Of a stretch of DNA of 64,000 nt, positions 32,328 through 41,386 are shown piece by piece (the stretch's first letter is position 1; each line of letters begins with the position of its first letter). This DNA comes from JACVCJ01 sp052437175 (GTDB taxonomy: Bacteria > Bacteroidota > Bacteroidia > CAIKAF01). Under the pieces are notes generated by a model, which did no database searches, was not told where the DNA came from, and saw nothing but the letters and a program-made list of their open reading frames with translations. Location of the stretch: contig JBQVOK010000004.1 in NCBI GenBank assembly GCA_052437175.1, positions 124,001 through 188,000 on the forward strand, read 5' to 3'. The position numbers were made by a program, and so were the translations under genes.

Positions 32328-35210
32328 TTACTGTTTCACAAAACGGCTGCGGCGGTGCTGCTGTCCGTCATACAATTCTAGGGTATATACATCCGGAGCA
32401 AGTCCTGTAAGGTCGATGCTGAACTGTGTGCCCGAAACATTTTTCCGTTCACGGACCAGCTGACCGGTAATACTGTATATACGCAATATGCCGTCGTTCA
32501 CATGCTCTTTACTTTCCAGCTGCAGCTGATCCTGCGCGGGATTCGGGAAGAGGCGTATGCCGTTCTGTCCGTACCCGGCCAGGCTGCTGGCGTTCAGGGA
32601 AAGGGTCATGACCACGGTACTGTCGCAACCCTGCACGTTCTGGAATACACGGGTGTAGGTGCCTGAAGCGTTGTACGTAACACCATGCCAGGTATAACTG
32701 CTGTTGGCCGTACTTACGGTGGTTTGGGTATGATTACCGATATAACTGCTGTCGGCAATGGTATTCAGCACTTCATTGGTGATCACGGGCGCATTGTAGT
32801 CGAAATAGATGCCCACTTTGTTGCGTATCTCGCTACCGGGTGTACTTCCGGGGAGCGGGTTTACACGGAACACCACATAGCCGTGGCTCAGCGGTTCGTT
32901 GCTGTTGCTGTCGGGCAGCATAATGTTGTCGAACATAAAGTGAAGCACATTGCCGGGCATTATTTTGGTATACATATCATGACTGGCGCCGATCACCTGC
33001 AGGGAATTCAGATCCAGTGCCGGGCTCAGCGCGTCTTCAATGTACACGTTGTGTGCAGGTGCCGAGCCTGTATTCTGGAAACGTACCGTGTAGGTGAGTG
33101 TCTGGCCCTGTTGAATATAGCCCGGGGTACATTCTCCTGCCGGGTATACCTTCTTGTCGTTGGGATCGTAGGCGCCTGTTACGGGTATGGTATAGGTGCG
33201 GATATTATTGCTGGTATCACCATCGCCGGAAAGCGGAAGGGCGAGCAGCACCAGGTTGAGCGTATCGCTCAGCGGCGTAGATGCAGCGGTGGTGAACGAG
33301 ATCTTCGGATCGCTGAATGGCGTATCCCACTTAAAGTTGCTGAAATCCCAGATAAGTGTGTCGCCGGAAACAGAGGAAGGCGCGGGTATAGCGCTGTTGA
33401 AGATCAGGGCAGAGTCACAGACCAGCATCAGCTGCCCGGTTGCCGGTATGCAGGTATTGTTCAGCAGGTAAAGCTCTGTCTGCGTAGTGAAACCGGGCTG
33501 GAAAGAACCGGTTACCAGGTTCGCCTCCAGGTCAAAATCAGTGACAGGCAGTGGTCCGTTCATCAGGAAGGAGAGCGAACGGCTGCATCCACCGGCATCG
33601 TTCAGCACCACATTATGTATGCCGGGTGTGCTGGTGTAAAAAACGGAGTCGGCGGTGGGGGCGTTATTGTTCCAGGTATAGGTGTAGGGCGCCGTACCGC
33701 CAATGCTGTGCAGGTAAATACCGGCAAGTGCCTGACAGGTAAGATCGCTGACACTGTCGGTCTTTACAAGGAGATCGGCACAGGGATCTTTGCGCAGGCG
33801 TAAGAGAAATCCGTCGGTCTGCGCTGCGGTGAGATTATGGACGCCGGTTTGTGGGTCAAAATCGTTGGTGCTGCTGAAAGCTCCGCCCAGCAATAAACTC
33901 TGATCGGGCAATACCAGCAGGTGATGAAAAATAGACATCCCCGAGCCTTTTACGGCTGCTGACCAGGAAAAATCACCTGCGGCCGTCACAGACAGTATAT
34001 ACGAATGAAGATCCAGCCCGTTCGCTGTTTCTATATGCATTCCAGGCCCCGCGTCCACATCAAAGTCTGCTCCGAACTGACTGATCAAATAAGCATTATC
34101 CTGGGCATCTATAGCTAAAGAGAGGACTCGTCCCCCGGCATACTCATATCCCCTGCCGTCGAATACCGGGCGTACCCATTGAAAGTTTGCGGCAGTATCC
34201 AGCTTCAGGATGAACTGGCCGCTGACAGGGTTATCCACAACGAACTGACCGGGTCCCGGATCAAAATCGGTAATATAGTTTACGGTACCGCTGCAATACA
34301 GGTACTCACCACTGTTGCTAAGTATAATTTCATAAGGAAGAGCACCCGCATCTATACTTTTTATCCATTGCAGGTTGCCGGATGTATCGGCTTTCAGTAT
34401 GAAGGAAGCTGCGTTGATAAAGGGAAAAGAGACCGGGGTATTTTCAAAAGTGGCATCTGTATGGTAAATTTTACGTCCATATACGTATAAATCAGCCCCG
34501 GAACCCGTTATAGATGTGAACAACGGATCAGCAAGTCCCCAGAACCGGCGCAGCCAGACGAGATTCCCGTTCTGATCGAATTTTTGTAAAAAACCACTGC
34601 TGTTCTGGCTTGTAGGGGAGGGTTCTACGGTATTTCCGGGTATAAGATCTTCATTTTCATCATACTCTCCGCAGGTGAACACTGAACCATCATCAAGTAC
34701 GTGGATCTGGTTGATCGTGGATGAACCGAAAGTAGCTGCATTATTTCCGAAAGTGGTACGCCAGATCATATTCCCCTGGGGATCACATTTGATAATGAAA
34801 TTCGGATATATAAAATCGTTTGCAGGGGTATAACGTGGTTTTTCCTGCCCGGCAAGGTAAATGTTATCGTATATATCTGTTTTGACGGCGGTAATTCTGT
34901 ATGCGATCGTATCTGCAAAGGTCTTGTACCAGTGAAATGCGCCTCCCGTATCCGATTTCGTTAAAAACACCCGGCCGTAATTCGTATTGACGGTCTGTGT
35001 GCCTGGCCCGGGGTCTATATCCGTATTGCCGGACATATAGCCCAGCGTATACAGTTTCCCGCCCTGGGCATTTTGTATAAAAAGTATTTCGCAGGAACTG
35101 TCTGACGTAAACTGCCCTACCGATTCAAAGATCTGGGCCTTTGCGTTGAAAATAAATAAAATATTGAGGAAAAGGGTAGTAAAAACCGTGGGTAAATTGC
35201 GTGTAAACAT
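32328..35210 (-). CDS. Large T9SS-exported surface protein with DUF11-like domain
   Basis: The 960-residue protein has a signal peptide (FLNILFIFNAKAQ), a long beta-propeller-like region (about 30-500) of repeats resembling SBBP motifs (GNLVWLRRFWG, GNLQWIKSID, ANFQWVRPVF), an Ig-like segment, then a DUF11/DUF7619-like domain at about 690-815 (YDPNDKKVYPAGECTP; YTVRFQNTGSAPAHNVYIED) and a C-terminal T9SS type A domain (IRLFPNPAQDQLQLES ... VYTLELYDG). It should be displayed on the cell surface or released. No enzyme motif is seen. It is transcribed from the 329-nt gene-free stretch 35211-35539. Confidence 0.85.
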   Translation of the reverse strand: MFTRNLPTVFTTLFLNILFIFNAKAQIFESVGQFTSDSSCEILFIQNAQGGKLYTLGYMSGNTDIDPGPGTQTVNTNYGRVFLTKSDTGGAFHWYKTFADTIAYRITAVKTDIYDNIYLAGQEKPRYTPANDFIYPNFIIKCDPQGNMIWRTTFGNNAATFGSSTINQIHVLDDGSVFTCGEYDENEDLIPGNTVEPSPTSQNSSGFLQKFDQNGNLVWLRRFWGLADPLFTSITGSGADLYVYGRKIYHTDATFENTPVSFPFINAASFILKADTSGNLQWIKSIDAGALPYEIILSNSGEYLYCSGTVNYITDFDPGPGQFVVDNPVSGQFILKLDTAANFQWVRPVFDGRGYEYAGGRVLSLAIDAQDNAYLISQFGADFDVDAGPGMHIETANGLDLHSYILSVTAAGDFSWSAAVKGSGMSIFHHLLVLPDQSLLLGGAFSSTNDFDPQTGVHNLTAAQTDGFLLRLRKDPCADLLVKTDSVSDLTCQALAGIYLHSIGGTAPYTYTWNNNAPTADSVFYTSTPGIHNVVLNDAGGCSRSLSFLMNGPLPVTDFDLEANLVTGSFQPGFTTQTELYLLNNTCIPATGQLMLVCDSALIFNSAIPAPSSVSGDTLIWDFSNFKWDTPFSDPKISFTTAASTPLSDTLNLVLLALPLSGDGDTSNNIRTYTIPVTGAYDPNDKKVYPAGECTPGYIQQGQTLTYTVRFQNTGSAPAHNVYIEDALSPALDLNSLQVIGASHDMYTKIMPGNVLHFMFDNIMLPDSNSNEPLSHGYVVFRVNPLPGSTPGSEIRNKVGIYFDYNAPVITNEVLNTIADSSYIGNHTQTTVSTANSSYTWHGVTYNASGTYTRVFQNVQGCDSTVVMTLSLNASSLAGYGQNGIRLFPNPAQDQLQLESKEHVNDGILRIYSITGQLVRERKNVSGTQFSIDLTGLAPDVYTLELYDGQQHRRSRFVKQ

Positions 35211-35425
35211 AGTTGTTGCTGTTTAGAGGGTTATTACTTGGTGTTTTATATAGTGTAAATGTATGGTAAAAAAACAGATAATTAGATGAATATAAAACTA
35301 TATTTTGTGTAAATTTCTGTTATTCAGCCGCATTGTTTTTACTCTCTATTTTTTTATACGTTTTTCTTATACCTCTATCGCATAAATTTATATTTCATAC
35401 AGGACCTGAAAATTTATTTGCATAT

Positions 35426-35443
35426 TTATACCGATTGGTATAA
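35426..35443. promoter_or_regulatory. Operator-like palindrome 1 upstream of the thiolase gene
   Basis: The palindrome has arms TTATACC / GGTATAA around GATT. It is repeated with a different centre at 35503-35522, giving the consensus TATACC-N4-GGTATA. The -7 box at 35441 overlaps its right arm. Two copies flanking one transcription start suggest a TetR- or GntR-type repressor. Confidence 0.6.
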
Positions 35444-35448
35444 TTTTG
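35441..35448 (+). promoter_or_regulatory. -7 promoter element of the thiolase operon (TAATTTTG)
   Basis: Exact TAnnTTTG match, about 90 nt upstream of the thiolase ATG and overlapping palindrome 1. The rest of the gene-free stretch 35211-35425 is A+T-rich and shows nothing else I can name. Confidence 0.5.
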
Positions 35449-35502
35449 ATCTGCCAAATACGGAAACCCTTTCAACGTATGCGGCAAATTTTTTTAACCG
35501 TT

Positions 35503-35522
35503 AATATACCAAATGGTATATT
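35503..35522. promoter_or_regulatory. Operator-like palindrome 2 upstream of the thiolase gene
   Basis: AATATACC / GGTATATT around AAAT form a 20-bp imperfect palindrome. It lies in the leader, 17 nt before the ATG at 35540, and spans the alternative ATG at 35513, which argues against that start. Confidence 0.6.
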
Positions 35523-35539
35523 TTAAAACAGAAGAAACT

Positions 35540-36727
35540 ATGAAACGCAGGGTATTTATCGTATCGGCAGCCCGCACGGGTACCGGGGGCTTCTTGGGAA
35601 GCCTGTCATCCCTCAGCGCCGTGCAGCTGGGTGCAGAAGTAATGAAAGACGCCATCCGTAAGTCGGGCATACCGGCTACGGAGGTAAACGAAGTGATCTT
35701 TGGTAATGTGCTTTCGGCCAACCTGGGCCAGTCGCCGGCCCGCCAGTCCGCCCGTGCCGCCGGAATTCCCGATTCCGCCGACGCCACTACCGTGAACAAG
35801 GTGTGCTCTTCGGGCCTTAAATCAGTGATGTACGGGGCGCAGTCCATAGCGATGGGAGATGCCGATGTAGTAATGACCGGTGGCATGGAAAGTATGTCGA
35901 ATGCCCCCTACTATCTCGAAAATCACCGCTCCGGGCTTAAGACCGGTAACCAGAACCTGGTGGACGGCATGCTGAAGGACGGACTCTGGGACCCCTACCA
36001 CAATTTTCACATGGGCAATGCAGCCGAAATGGCCAACCGTAAATACAGTGTAAGCCGTGCCGAACAGGACGAATACGCCCTGAATTCCTATCGGAAAGCC
36101 CGACAGGCACAGGAAAACGGCTTCTTTAAAGAAGAAATTACCCCGCTGGAACTACCCGGCAAACAGGGTACCACCGTTTATGACCTCGACGAGGACGTAC
36201 TGAAGCTGAACGAGGAAAAAATGACGAAGCTGAAACCCATCTTTGAAGCGGAAGGTTCCATTACCGCAGCCAATGCCTCTAACCTGAACGATGGCGCAGC
36301 GGCCCTGCTGCTGGCTTCGGAAGAGTATGTGCGCGAACATGGACTGCAGCCCCTGGCGGCCATCACCGCTTTTGCCGATGCGGCCCAGGCCCCGGAATGG
36401 TTCACCACCTCGCCCTCGCTGGCCATACACAAAACCTTACAGAAAGCCGGACTCAGCATGGCCGATATCGACTTTTTTGAGATCAATGAAGCCTATGCCA
36501 ATGTGCCGCTCATCAATGCGCGTCTCTCTGGTATCGATGCGGCCCGCCTCAATGTGAACGGGGGAGCGGTGTCCATCGGGCATCCCCTGGGGGCTTCGGG
36601 TGCGCGTATCCTCGTAAGCCTGGTGCATATCCTTAAGAACCGCAACGGACGCTATGGTATGGCGGCCATCTGTAACGGCGGCGGCGGGGCTTCGGCACTG
36701 CTGATAGAGAATTTACAACACGCCTGA
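35540..36727 (+). CDS. Acetyl-CoA C-acyltransferase (thiolase)
   Basis: The 395-residue protein has the thiolase signatures: the acyl-binding Cys89 (VNKVCSSGLKSVMYG), the NEAYANVPL motif, the His in GGAVSIGHPLGASGAR and the second Cys in AICNGGGGAS. It cleaves or forms 3-ketoacyl-CoA (beta-oxidation or acetoacetyl-CoA synthesis). The downstream SDR gene (36-nt gap) may be a hydroxyacyl-CoA or ketoacyl partner. Two TATACC-N4-GGTATA sites suggest ligand-controlled repression, as is common for fatty-acid degradation genes; no TetR gene is nearby. Confidence 0.92.
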   Translation: MKRRVFIVSAARTGTGGFLGSLSSLSAVQLGAEVMKDAIRKSGIPATEVNEVIFGNVLSANLGQSPARQSARAAGIPDSADATTVNKVCSSGLKSVMYGAQSIAMGDADVVMTGGMESMSNAPYYLENHRSGLKTGNQNLVDGMLKDGLWDPYHNFHMGNAAEMANRKYSVSRAEQDEYALNSYRKARQAQENGFFKEEITPLELPGKQGTTVYDLDEDVLKLNEEKMTKLKPIFEAEGSITAANASNLNDGAAALLLASEEYVREHGLQPLAAITAFADAAQAPEWFTTSPSLAIHKTLQKAGLSMADIDFFEINEAYANVPLINARLSGIDAARLNVNGGAVSIGHPLGASGARILVSLVHILKNRNGRYGMAAICNGGGGASALLIENLQHA

Positions 36728-36735
36728 ATTTTTTA

Positions 36736-36764
36736 ATATACAAAAAATATACAAAATATACAAA
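36736..36764 (+). repeat. Triple ATATACAAA repeat before the SDR gene
   Basis: Three copies of ATATACAAA (36736, 36747, 36756) fill the gap between thiolase and SDR, the last one ending on the A of the ATG. They may be regulatory sites or simple-sequence expansion. Confidence 0.4.
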
Positions 36765-37459
36765 TGAAAACGACAAAGAACACCGTACTGGTTACGGGCG
36801 GATCGGCCGGTATCGGCCTGGAAATAGCTAAATTACTGGCGGCACAGGACAATACCGTGATCATTACCGGTCGCGATGAAGAGCGCCTGGCCCGTGCGGC
36901 CGCTCTCTCTGCAAATATCATCCCTTTCCGGGCCGATGTGACCAGCGCCGCTGATGTAGAGGCTTTACGGGCAGAAATAGAGAAGAATTACCCGGAACTG
37001 AACATTCTCATTAATAATGCCGGTTATGCCGAAGCGTATGAACTGGATGGCGCCGGCTCGGCCTGGGAACGCGCCGGACGTGAAATGGACACCAATTATC
37101 TTTCCGTGATCCGTATGACGGACGCGCTGCTGCCTGTATTACTGGGTAAACCCGAAGCGGCCCTGGTGAACGTGACCTCCGTGGTGGCCTTTTTCCCGGC
37201 GAAGATGCTGCCTACCTATTCGGCCATAAAGGCGGCCCTGCACGTATACACCGATCTGCTGCGCCAGGGTCTGGACGGCCGCGTGGAAGTATATGAACTG
37301 ATTCCGCCGCTGGTGAATACAGAATTCTCTAAAGCCATCGGGGGCGAAAAAGGTATACCTGCCTCCGAAGTGGCCGAAGAACTGCTGCAGGCTTTTAAAG
37401 ACCGCCGCTGGAGCGTGCCGGTGGGCCCGGCCAAAGAATGGCTGGCTAAAACAGCGTAA
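36764..37459 (+). CDS. SDR family oxidoreductase (DltE-like)
   Basis: The 231-residue protein has the Rossmann motif VLVTGGSAGIGLEIAK, the NNAGY segment and the catalytic YSAIK (Tyr-x3-Lys) after NVTSVVAFFPAKMLPT. The short C-terminus and the PAKMLPTYSAIKAALH pattern resemble DltE-type short-chain dehydrogenases. It uses NAD(P)H on an unknown carbonyl or hydroxyl substrate. It follows thiolase on the same strand and probably shares its transcript. The GlxA-type regulator downstream is convergent. Confidence 0.88.
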   Translation: MKTTKNTVLVTGGSAGIGLEIAKLLAAQDNTVIITGRDEERLARAAALSANIIPFRADVTSAADVEALRAEIEKNYPELNILINNAGYAEAYELDGAGSAWERAGREMDTNYLSVIRMTDALLPVLLGKPEAALVNVTSVVAFFPAKMLPTYSAIKAALHVYTDLLRQGLDGRVEVYELIPPLVNTEFSKAIGGEKGIPASEVAEELLQAFKDRRWSVPVGPAKEWLAKTA

Positions 37460-37498
37460 TTTTTTTCATCTTTATCATTGTTGCAGGGAAGTCCGGGG

Positions 37499-38470
37499 TT
37501 ATTTTACCCTGAACTTCTCTTTGTATTCCTGGGGGGCCATACCTACAATACGACGGAAGGTCTTGCGGAACGACTTGGGATCGGAATAGCCCGTGCTGTC
37601 GATCACCTCCGTAATGCTCTGGTTGGTGCCTTCCAGCAGGCGTTTGGCCGATTCGATGCGTACGTGCTGCAGGTACTCGATGGGCGGAATGCCGGTGGCC
37701 TGCGTAAAACGCCGTACAATATTGCGGCGGCTGGCGGGAATGTCCTTAATGATCTCTTCAATGGTATCGGCCTCGCGGTAGGCGTTCTCGATCTTTTTCT
37801 GTACGTCTTTCACCAGCTCGTCGTTATGGGTATAATCAGGCCGGAAGGTACTGAAATAACTCTGTTTGTAACGGTCCATATCGATAGCAAATATCTTGGC
37901 GATGCGTATGGCCGTATCGGCACCGCAATGCTTCTGCACCAGCAGTAACAGCAGGTGAAATGTGGAGGTGGATCCGCCGCTGGTATAGGCCCGGCCGTCG
38001 GCAGTGACCGTATGCTCGGATTGCAGTACTACCTCCGGGTACAGGCGCCCGAATGCGTCGGATGCGTCTACGTGTGTGGTGGCCGCACGTTTGTTCAGCA
38101 GGCCGGATGCGGCAAAAAGAAAGGCTCCGGTACAAAAGCTGCCGGTTTCGGCCCCGCCCTCGAACTGGCGCTGTAACCAGGGTACCCACACCCGGTTGCG
38201 TTCCAGGGTCTGCCGCATATCTTCTGTACTGAAGGCAGGTATCAGCACCAGGTCCATCTGTTGTTTATCTTCCGGGGAAAGGATATCGTAGCCGTGAAAG
38301 GCCGATCTTCCGGCATGTATCTGTTCGGGTTGCTGGTAAATATGCAGCTGGTAGGGGGCCTCTTCGCCGCGTTCGGCATACAGGCGGTTCACGGTCTCAA
38401 AAACGTCCAGTATGGCCGCTACACTCAGTAGTTTATAGTCGTAAGGGACGATCAGTGCTGTTTTTCGCAT
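37499..38470 (-). CDS. GlxA-family AraC transcriptional regulator
   Basis: The 323-residue protein has an N-terminal DJ-1/PfpI-like domain (about 1-185, with the nucleophile-elbow segment GSFCTGAFLFAASGLL) and a C-terminal AraC helix-turn-helix pair (about 220-318: SRRNIVRRFTQATGIPP and VIDSTGYSDPKSFRKTFRR). Such regulators bind small molecules through the DJ-1 domain. A TATCTTTG promoter box lies at 38490-38497 on its strand. It faces the VOC/DoxX operon divergently, with shared upstream space, so that operon is a likely target. Confidence 0.9.
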   Translation of the reverse strand: MRKTALIVPYDYKLLSVAAILDVFETVNRLYAERGEEAPYQLHIYQQPEQIHAGRSAFHGYDILSPEDKQQMDLVLIPAFSTEDMRQTLERNRVWVPWLQRQFEGGAETGSFCTGAFLFAASGLLNKRAATTHVDASDAFGRLYPEVVLQSEHTVTADGRAYTSGGSTSTFHLLLLLVQKHCGADTAIRIAKIFAIDMDRYKQSYFSTFRPDYTHNDELVKDVQKKIENAYREADTIEEIIKDIPASRRNIVRRFTQATGIPPIEYLQHVRIESAKRLLEGTNQSITEVIDSTGYSDPKSFRKTFRRIVGMAPQEYKEKFRVK

Positions 38471-38489
38471 CTCCAGGAAGGTATTTTTA

Positions 38490-38497
38490 CAAAGATA
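38490..38497 (-). promoter_or_regulatory. -7 promoter element of the GlxA-type regulator (TATCTTTG)
   Basis: Exact TAnnTTTG match on the minus strand, 19 nt upstream of the ATG at 38470. Confidence 0.5.
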
Positions 38498-38572
38498 GTA
38501 TTTTGTCCCGAATGCCCCTAAAGTTGACTTTTTATCGTATCCGGCCTTGCCTCCCGGCCGTTTACCTTTGTC

Positions 38573-38580
38573 CTGTAAAA
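38573..38580 (+). promoter_or_regulatory. -7 promoter element of the VOC/DoxX operon (TACCTTTG)
   Basis: Exact TAnnTTTG match, 19 nt upstream of the ATG at 38600. Confidence 0.55.
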
Positions 38581-38599
38581 CCAGATAAAGCTAAACAAT

Positions 38600-39010
38600 A
38601 TGCCGTCTCAAGTATTTATGAACCTGGCTGTAAAAGACCTGCAGCGTTCTATGGAATTTTTTAAAGCGCTGGGATTTTCCTTTAATAAGGATTTTACCAA
38701 TGAACAGGGCGCCTGTCTCGTGATCAGCGAAGGAAGTATTTATGCCATGCTGCTTACGGAGCCTTTTTTTAAGGGCTTTACAAAGAAAGAACTCTGTGAT
38801 GCCCATACGCATACGGAGGTGCTGATCGCCCTGAGCGTGGACAGCCGTGCCGAAGTGGACGCGATGGTAAGCCGCGCGCTGGCCGCCGGCGGAAGCCTTT
38901 ACCGCGAACCGGATGATCATGGCTGGATGTACCAGCACAGCTTTGCCGACCTGGACGGACACCAGTGGGAGATCTGTTTCATGGACGAAAGTCAGCTGCC
39001 CAAACCGTAA
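38600..39010 (+). CDS. VOC family protein (glyoxalase-like)
   Basis: The 136-residue protein has the paired beta-alpha-beta-beta-beta modules of the vicinal-oxygen-chelate fold (FMNLAVKDLQRSMEFFKALG at the start; SFADLDGHQWEICFMD at the end with the Glu ligand). It belongs to the uncharacterised glyoxalase/bleomycin-resistance group. First gene of a probable operon of four (38600-40051). Confidence 0.85.
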   Translation: MPSQVFMNLAVKDLQRSMEFFKALGFSFNKDFTNEQGACLVISEGSIYAMLLTEPFFKGFTKKELCDAHTHTEVLIALSVDSRAEVDAMVSRALAAGGSLYREPDDHGWMYQHSFADLDGHQWEICFMDESQLPKP

Positions 39011-39033
39011 AAAACACTTAATAACGAATATTT

Positions 39034-39456
39034 ATGTCTGTAAAACTTGCTCCTTATCTTACGTTCAACGGCAACTGCCGTGAGGCTATGACCTTTTACC
39101 GCGCATGCCTGGGCGGTGAACTCAGTATGCAGACCGTGGCCGAAACCCCGGTATCTGCGCAATGCCCGGCAGGCATGCAGGAACACATTATGCACAGTAT
39201 GCTGCTGAGCGGCGATATCGTACTGATGGCTACCGATATGACCGGTCCGCAGGGCTACCTCCAGGGCACCGATATGGCCCTGAGCCTGCACTTTGAATCA
39301 GAGGAAGAAGCGCGGCAGACCTTTGACAAACTGGCCGAAGGCGGCCGGGTGATCGAAGCGCTGGCCCCTTCGTTCTGGGGATCGCTGTTCGGTGTATTGC
39401 TCGACCGTTTCGGCAAAGTATGGATGTTTAACCAGGAAAATGAAAAATATATATGA
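39034..39456 (+). CDS. PhnB-like VOC family protein
   Basis: The 140-residue protein matches the PhnB/DUF899-like VOC group: PYLTFNGNCREAMTFYRACLGGEL, the central MHSMLLSGDIVLMATDM, and the end FWGSLFGVLLDRFGKVWMFN. The family fold is a metal-dependent VOC dimer, function unknown. Its stop overlaps the DoxX start by 4 nt. Confidence 0.88.
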   Translation: MSVKLAPYLTFNGNCREAMTFYRACLGGELSMQTVAETPVSAQCPAGMQEHIMHSMLLSGDIVLMATDMTGPQGYLQGTDMALSLHFESEEEARQTFDKLAEGGRVIEALAPSFWGSLFGVLLDRFGKVWMFNQENEKYI

Positions 39457-39839
39457 AAAAATACCGCATCATCTACTGGATCAGCACGGCGATCATCTTT
39501 CTTTTTGAAGGCGTGATGCCGGCGCTCACTTTCCAGACAGACATGGCAAAGGAAGGCATCAGTCACCTGGGTTTCCCGGAGTATTTCGGGGTACAGCTGG
39601 CCATCTGCAAGGTACTGGGTGCGCTGGTACTGATCATTCCGGGTATTCCGCCGCGTTACAAGGAATGGGCCTACGCAGGTTTTGGTATATCTATGATCTC
39701 GGCTTTTGTAGCGCATGTAGCCGTGGATGGTTTCAGTGCTATGTCCTGCTTCCCGCTGCTGGTGCTGGCTATACTGGCTACGTCGTATATCTGTTTTCAT
39801 AAGCTGCTGAACGCTAAAAACAGTGTGGTACCTGCATGA
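39453..39839 (+). CDS. DoxX-like membrane protein
   Basis: The 128-residue protein has four membrane helices of the DoxX fold (IIYWISTAIIFLFEGVMPAL; GVQLAICKVLGALVLIIPG; WAYAGFGISMISAFVAHVAV; LLVLAILATSYICFH). DoxX-like proteins are linked to redox and thiol stress. It overlaps both neighbours by 4 nt. Confidence 0.85.
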   Translation: MKKYRIIYWISTAIIFLFEGVMPALTFQTDMAKEGISHLGFPEYFGVQLAICKVLGALVLIIPGIPPRYKEWAYAGFGISMISAFVAHVAVDGFSAMSCFPLLVLAILATSYICFHKLLNAKNSVVPA

Positions 39840-40051
39840 ATAATATCGAAGTGTTCCGGACCAATATCGGTACGGTAAAAGAAGCGGCGGTAATGGCCGG
39901 GAAACTGGCAGAAAAGCTTCCCGGCAGCCGCATCAGTTTCGACCTGGAAGACTGTGACCGTGTGCTGCGCGTGGAAGCGGCCTTCGTGTGCCCCGATCAG
40001 GTGCGGGGACTGCTGCTGGAATCGGGCTATCACTGCGAGCGGCTGGACTGA
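39836..40051 (+). CDS. Small HMA-like domain protein without metal-binding Cys
   Basis: The 71-residue protein (MNNIEVFRTNIGTVKEAAVMAG ...) has a ferredoxin-like pattern close to the heavy-metal-associated domain (SRISFDLEDCDRVLRVEA, VRGLLLESGYHCERLD), but no CxxC. It starts 4 nt inside the DoxX gene and closes the operon. Function unknown. Confidence 0.7.
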   Translation: MNNIEVFRTNIGTVKEAAVMAGKLAEKLPGSRISFDLEDCDRVLRVEAAFVCPDQVRGLLLESGYHCERLD

Positions 40052-40111
40052 AAAATGTTCTGCAGCGTGCTTATTTTCTGCTGGTATTTTTTTCAGAAGT
40101 TCTGTATCTTT

Positions 40112-40969
40112 ATGAAACCTATGGAAACTATTGTAGACTATTTCACGCACATCCCGTCCTCGCACCGTTCGGCCATACTGGTAGGCGGTCTTACTTTTTT
40201 CTTTCTGCTGGAAACCATTATACCCCTGTTCCGCTTCAAAAAGAACCGGGTAAAACATACGGGCATCAACCTGTTCTTTACGCTTACCACCGTGGTGGTG
40301 AACTTTTTGTTTGCCGTACTCATCCTGAAAATAAGCGATTATACCGTAGCGCATAAGCTGGGCCTGCTGCACCTGGCGGACATGCCGCTCTGGCTGTTCA
40401 TGCTGGCGGGTATCCTGGGGCTCGACCTCATCGGGGCCTACCTGCCGCACATGCTGGAGCACCGCATCACCTTCCTCTGGCGTTTTCATCTCATTCACCA
40501 TTCCGATCCCCTGGTAGATACCACTACGGCTAACCGTCACCACCCGCTGGAATCTGTGATACGCGTTATCTTTACCATGGCCGGGGTGGCTGTACTCGGC
40601 GCACCCATGTGGATCGTAATGATGTACCAGTCGCTCTCGGTGATCCTGTCGCAGTTCAATCATGCCAATATCCGTCTGCCCAAGGCGCTGGACAAGGCCA
40701 TCAGCTGGGTCATTATCTCACCGGATATGCATAAGGTACACCATCACTACAAACTGCCCTATACCGACAGCAATTACGGCAATATCTTTTCCATCTGGGA
40801 CCGGCTGTTCCGCACCTTTACCGAGGTAAAAGACATTAAAACGCTGCGTTACGGACTGGATACCTATCCCACCAAAGCAGAGCACAGCAACCTGGGCCGC
40901 CTGCTGCTGCTGCCTTTCGGCCGTTACCGCAAACCATCGCCGGAGAACCGCCCCGAGATCGAGTTTTGA
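40112..40969 (+). CDS. Sterol desaturase / fatty acid hydroxylase family protein
   Basis: The 285-residue protein has about four membrane helices and the eight-His diiron motifs of the superfamily: HLIHHSD, NRHHPLE and HKVHHHY. It would hydroxylate or desaturate a lipid. The start could be 40112 or the ATG three codons later (40121); a TATCTTTA promoter-like element at 40105 overlaps the first. The longer frame from 40055 adds a low-quality leader. Confidence 0.88.
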   Translation: MKPMETIVDYFTHIPSSHRSAILVGGLTFFFLLETIIPLFRFKKNRVKHTGINLFFTLTTVVVNFLFAVLILKISDYTVAHKLGLLHLADMPLWLFMLAGILGLDLIGAYLPHMLEHRITFLWRFHLIHHSDPLVDTTTANRHHPLESVIRVIFTMAGVAVLGAPMWIVMMYQSLSVILSQFNHANIRLPKALDKAISWVIISPDMHKVHHHYKLPYTDSNYGNIFSIWDRLFRTFTEVKDIKTLRYGLDTYPTKAEHSNLGRLLLLPFGRYRKPSPENRPEIEF

Positions 40970-41083
40970 GCCCGGATAAAAAGGGACAAATATATCCTTT
41001 AAAGATACAAGGATTTTTGCCGTTTTCGCTGCATCTTTGTATACGGGGTCCGTTGTGTGGTACCCTGCTAAAGCGATAGAACG

Positions 41084-41386
41084 ATGATCACGATCATAGC
41101 CAGAATACAGGTCCGGCCCGAACAGGCGGACGAAGCCATGCCCATATTCGAAAAACTGGTACAGGCCAGCCGCCGGGAACCCGGCTGCGTGCAGTACGAC
41201 CTGCACCGGGGCAAAGACAATAAGGGTCTCTTTTTCTTTTACGAACGCTGGAAAGAAGATGCCCTGGATACCCATAACGGCAGTGCCCACCTGGCGGCTT
41301 TCCGGGAGGCCATAGGCCCCATGCTGCTGGCCCCGGTGGACGTATACCGCCTCGACGCGCCTGAATTCACCATTGTACAGAACTGA
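41084..41386 (+). CDS. Antibiotic biosynthesis monooxygenase (ABM) domain protein
   Basis: The 100-residue protein has the dimeric ferredoxin-like ABM fold (MITIIARIQVRPEQADEAMP; EPGCVQYDLHRGKDN; FFFYERWKEDALDTH), as in the quinol monooxygenase YgiN. It lies 1 nt inside the start of the next VOC gene. Confidence 0.87.
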   Translation: MITIIARIQVRPEQADEAMPIFEKLVQASRREPGCVQYDLHRGKDNKGLFFFYERWKEDALDTHNGSAHLAAFREAIGPMLLAPVDVYRLDAPEFTIVQN

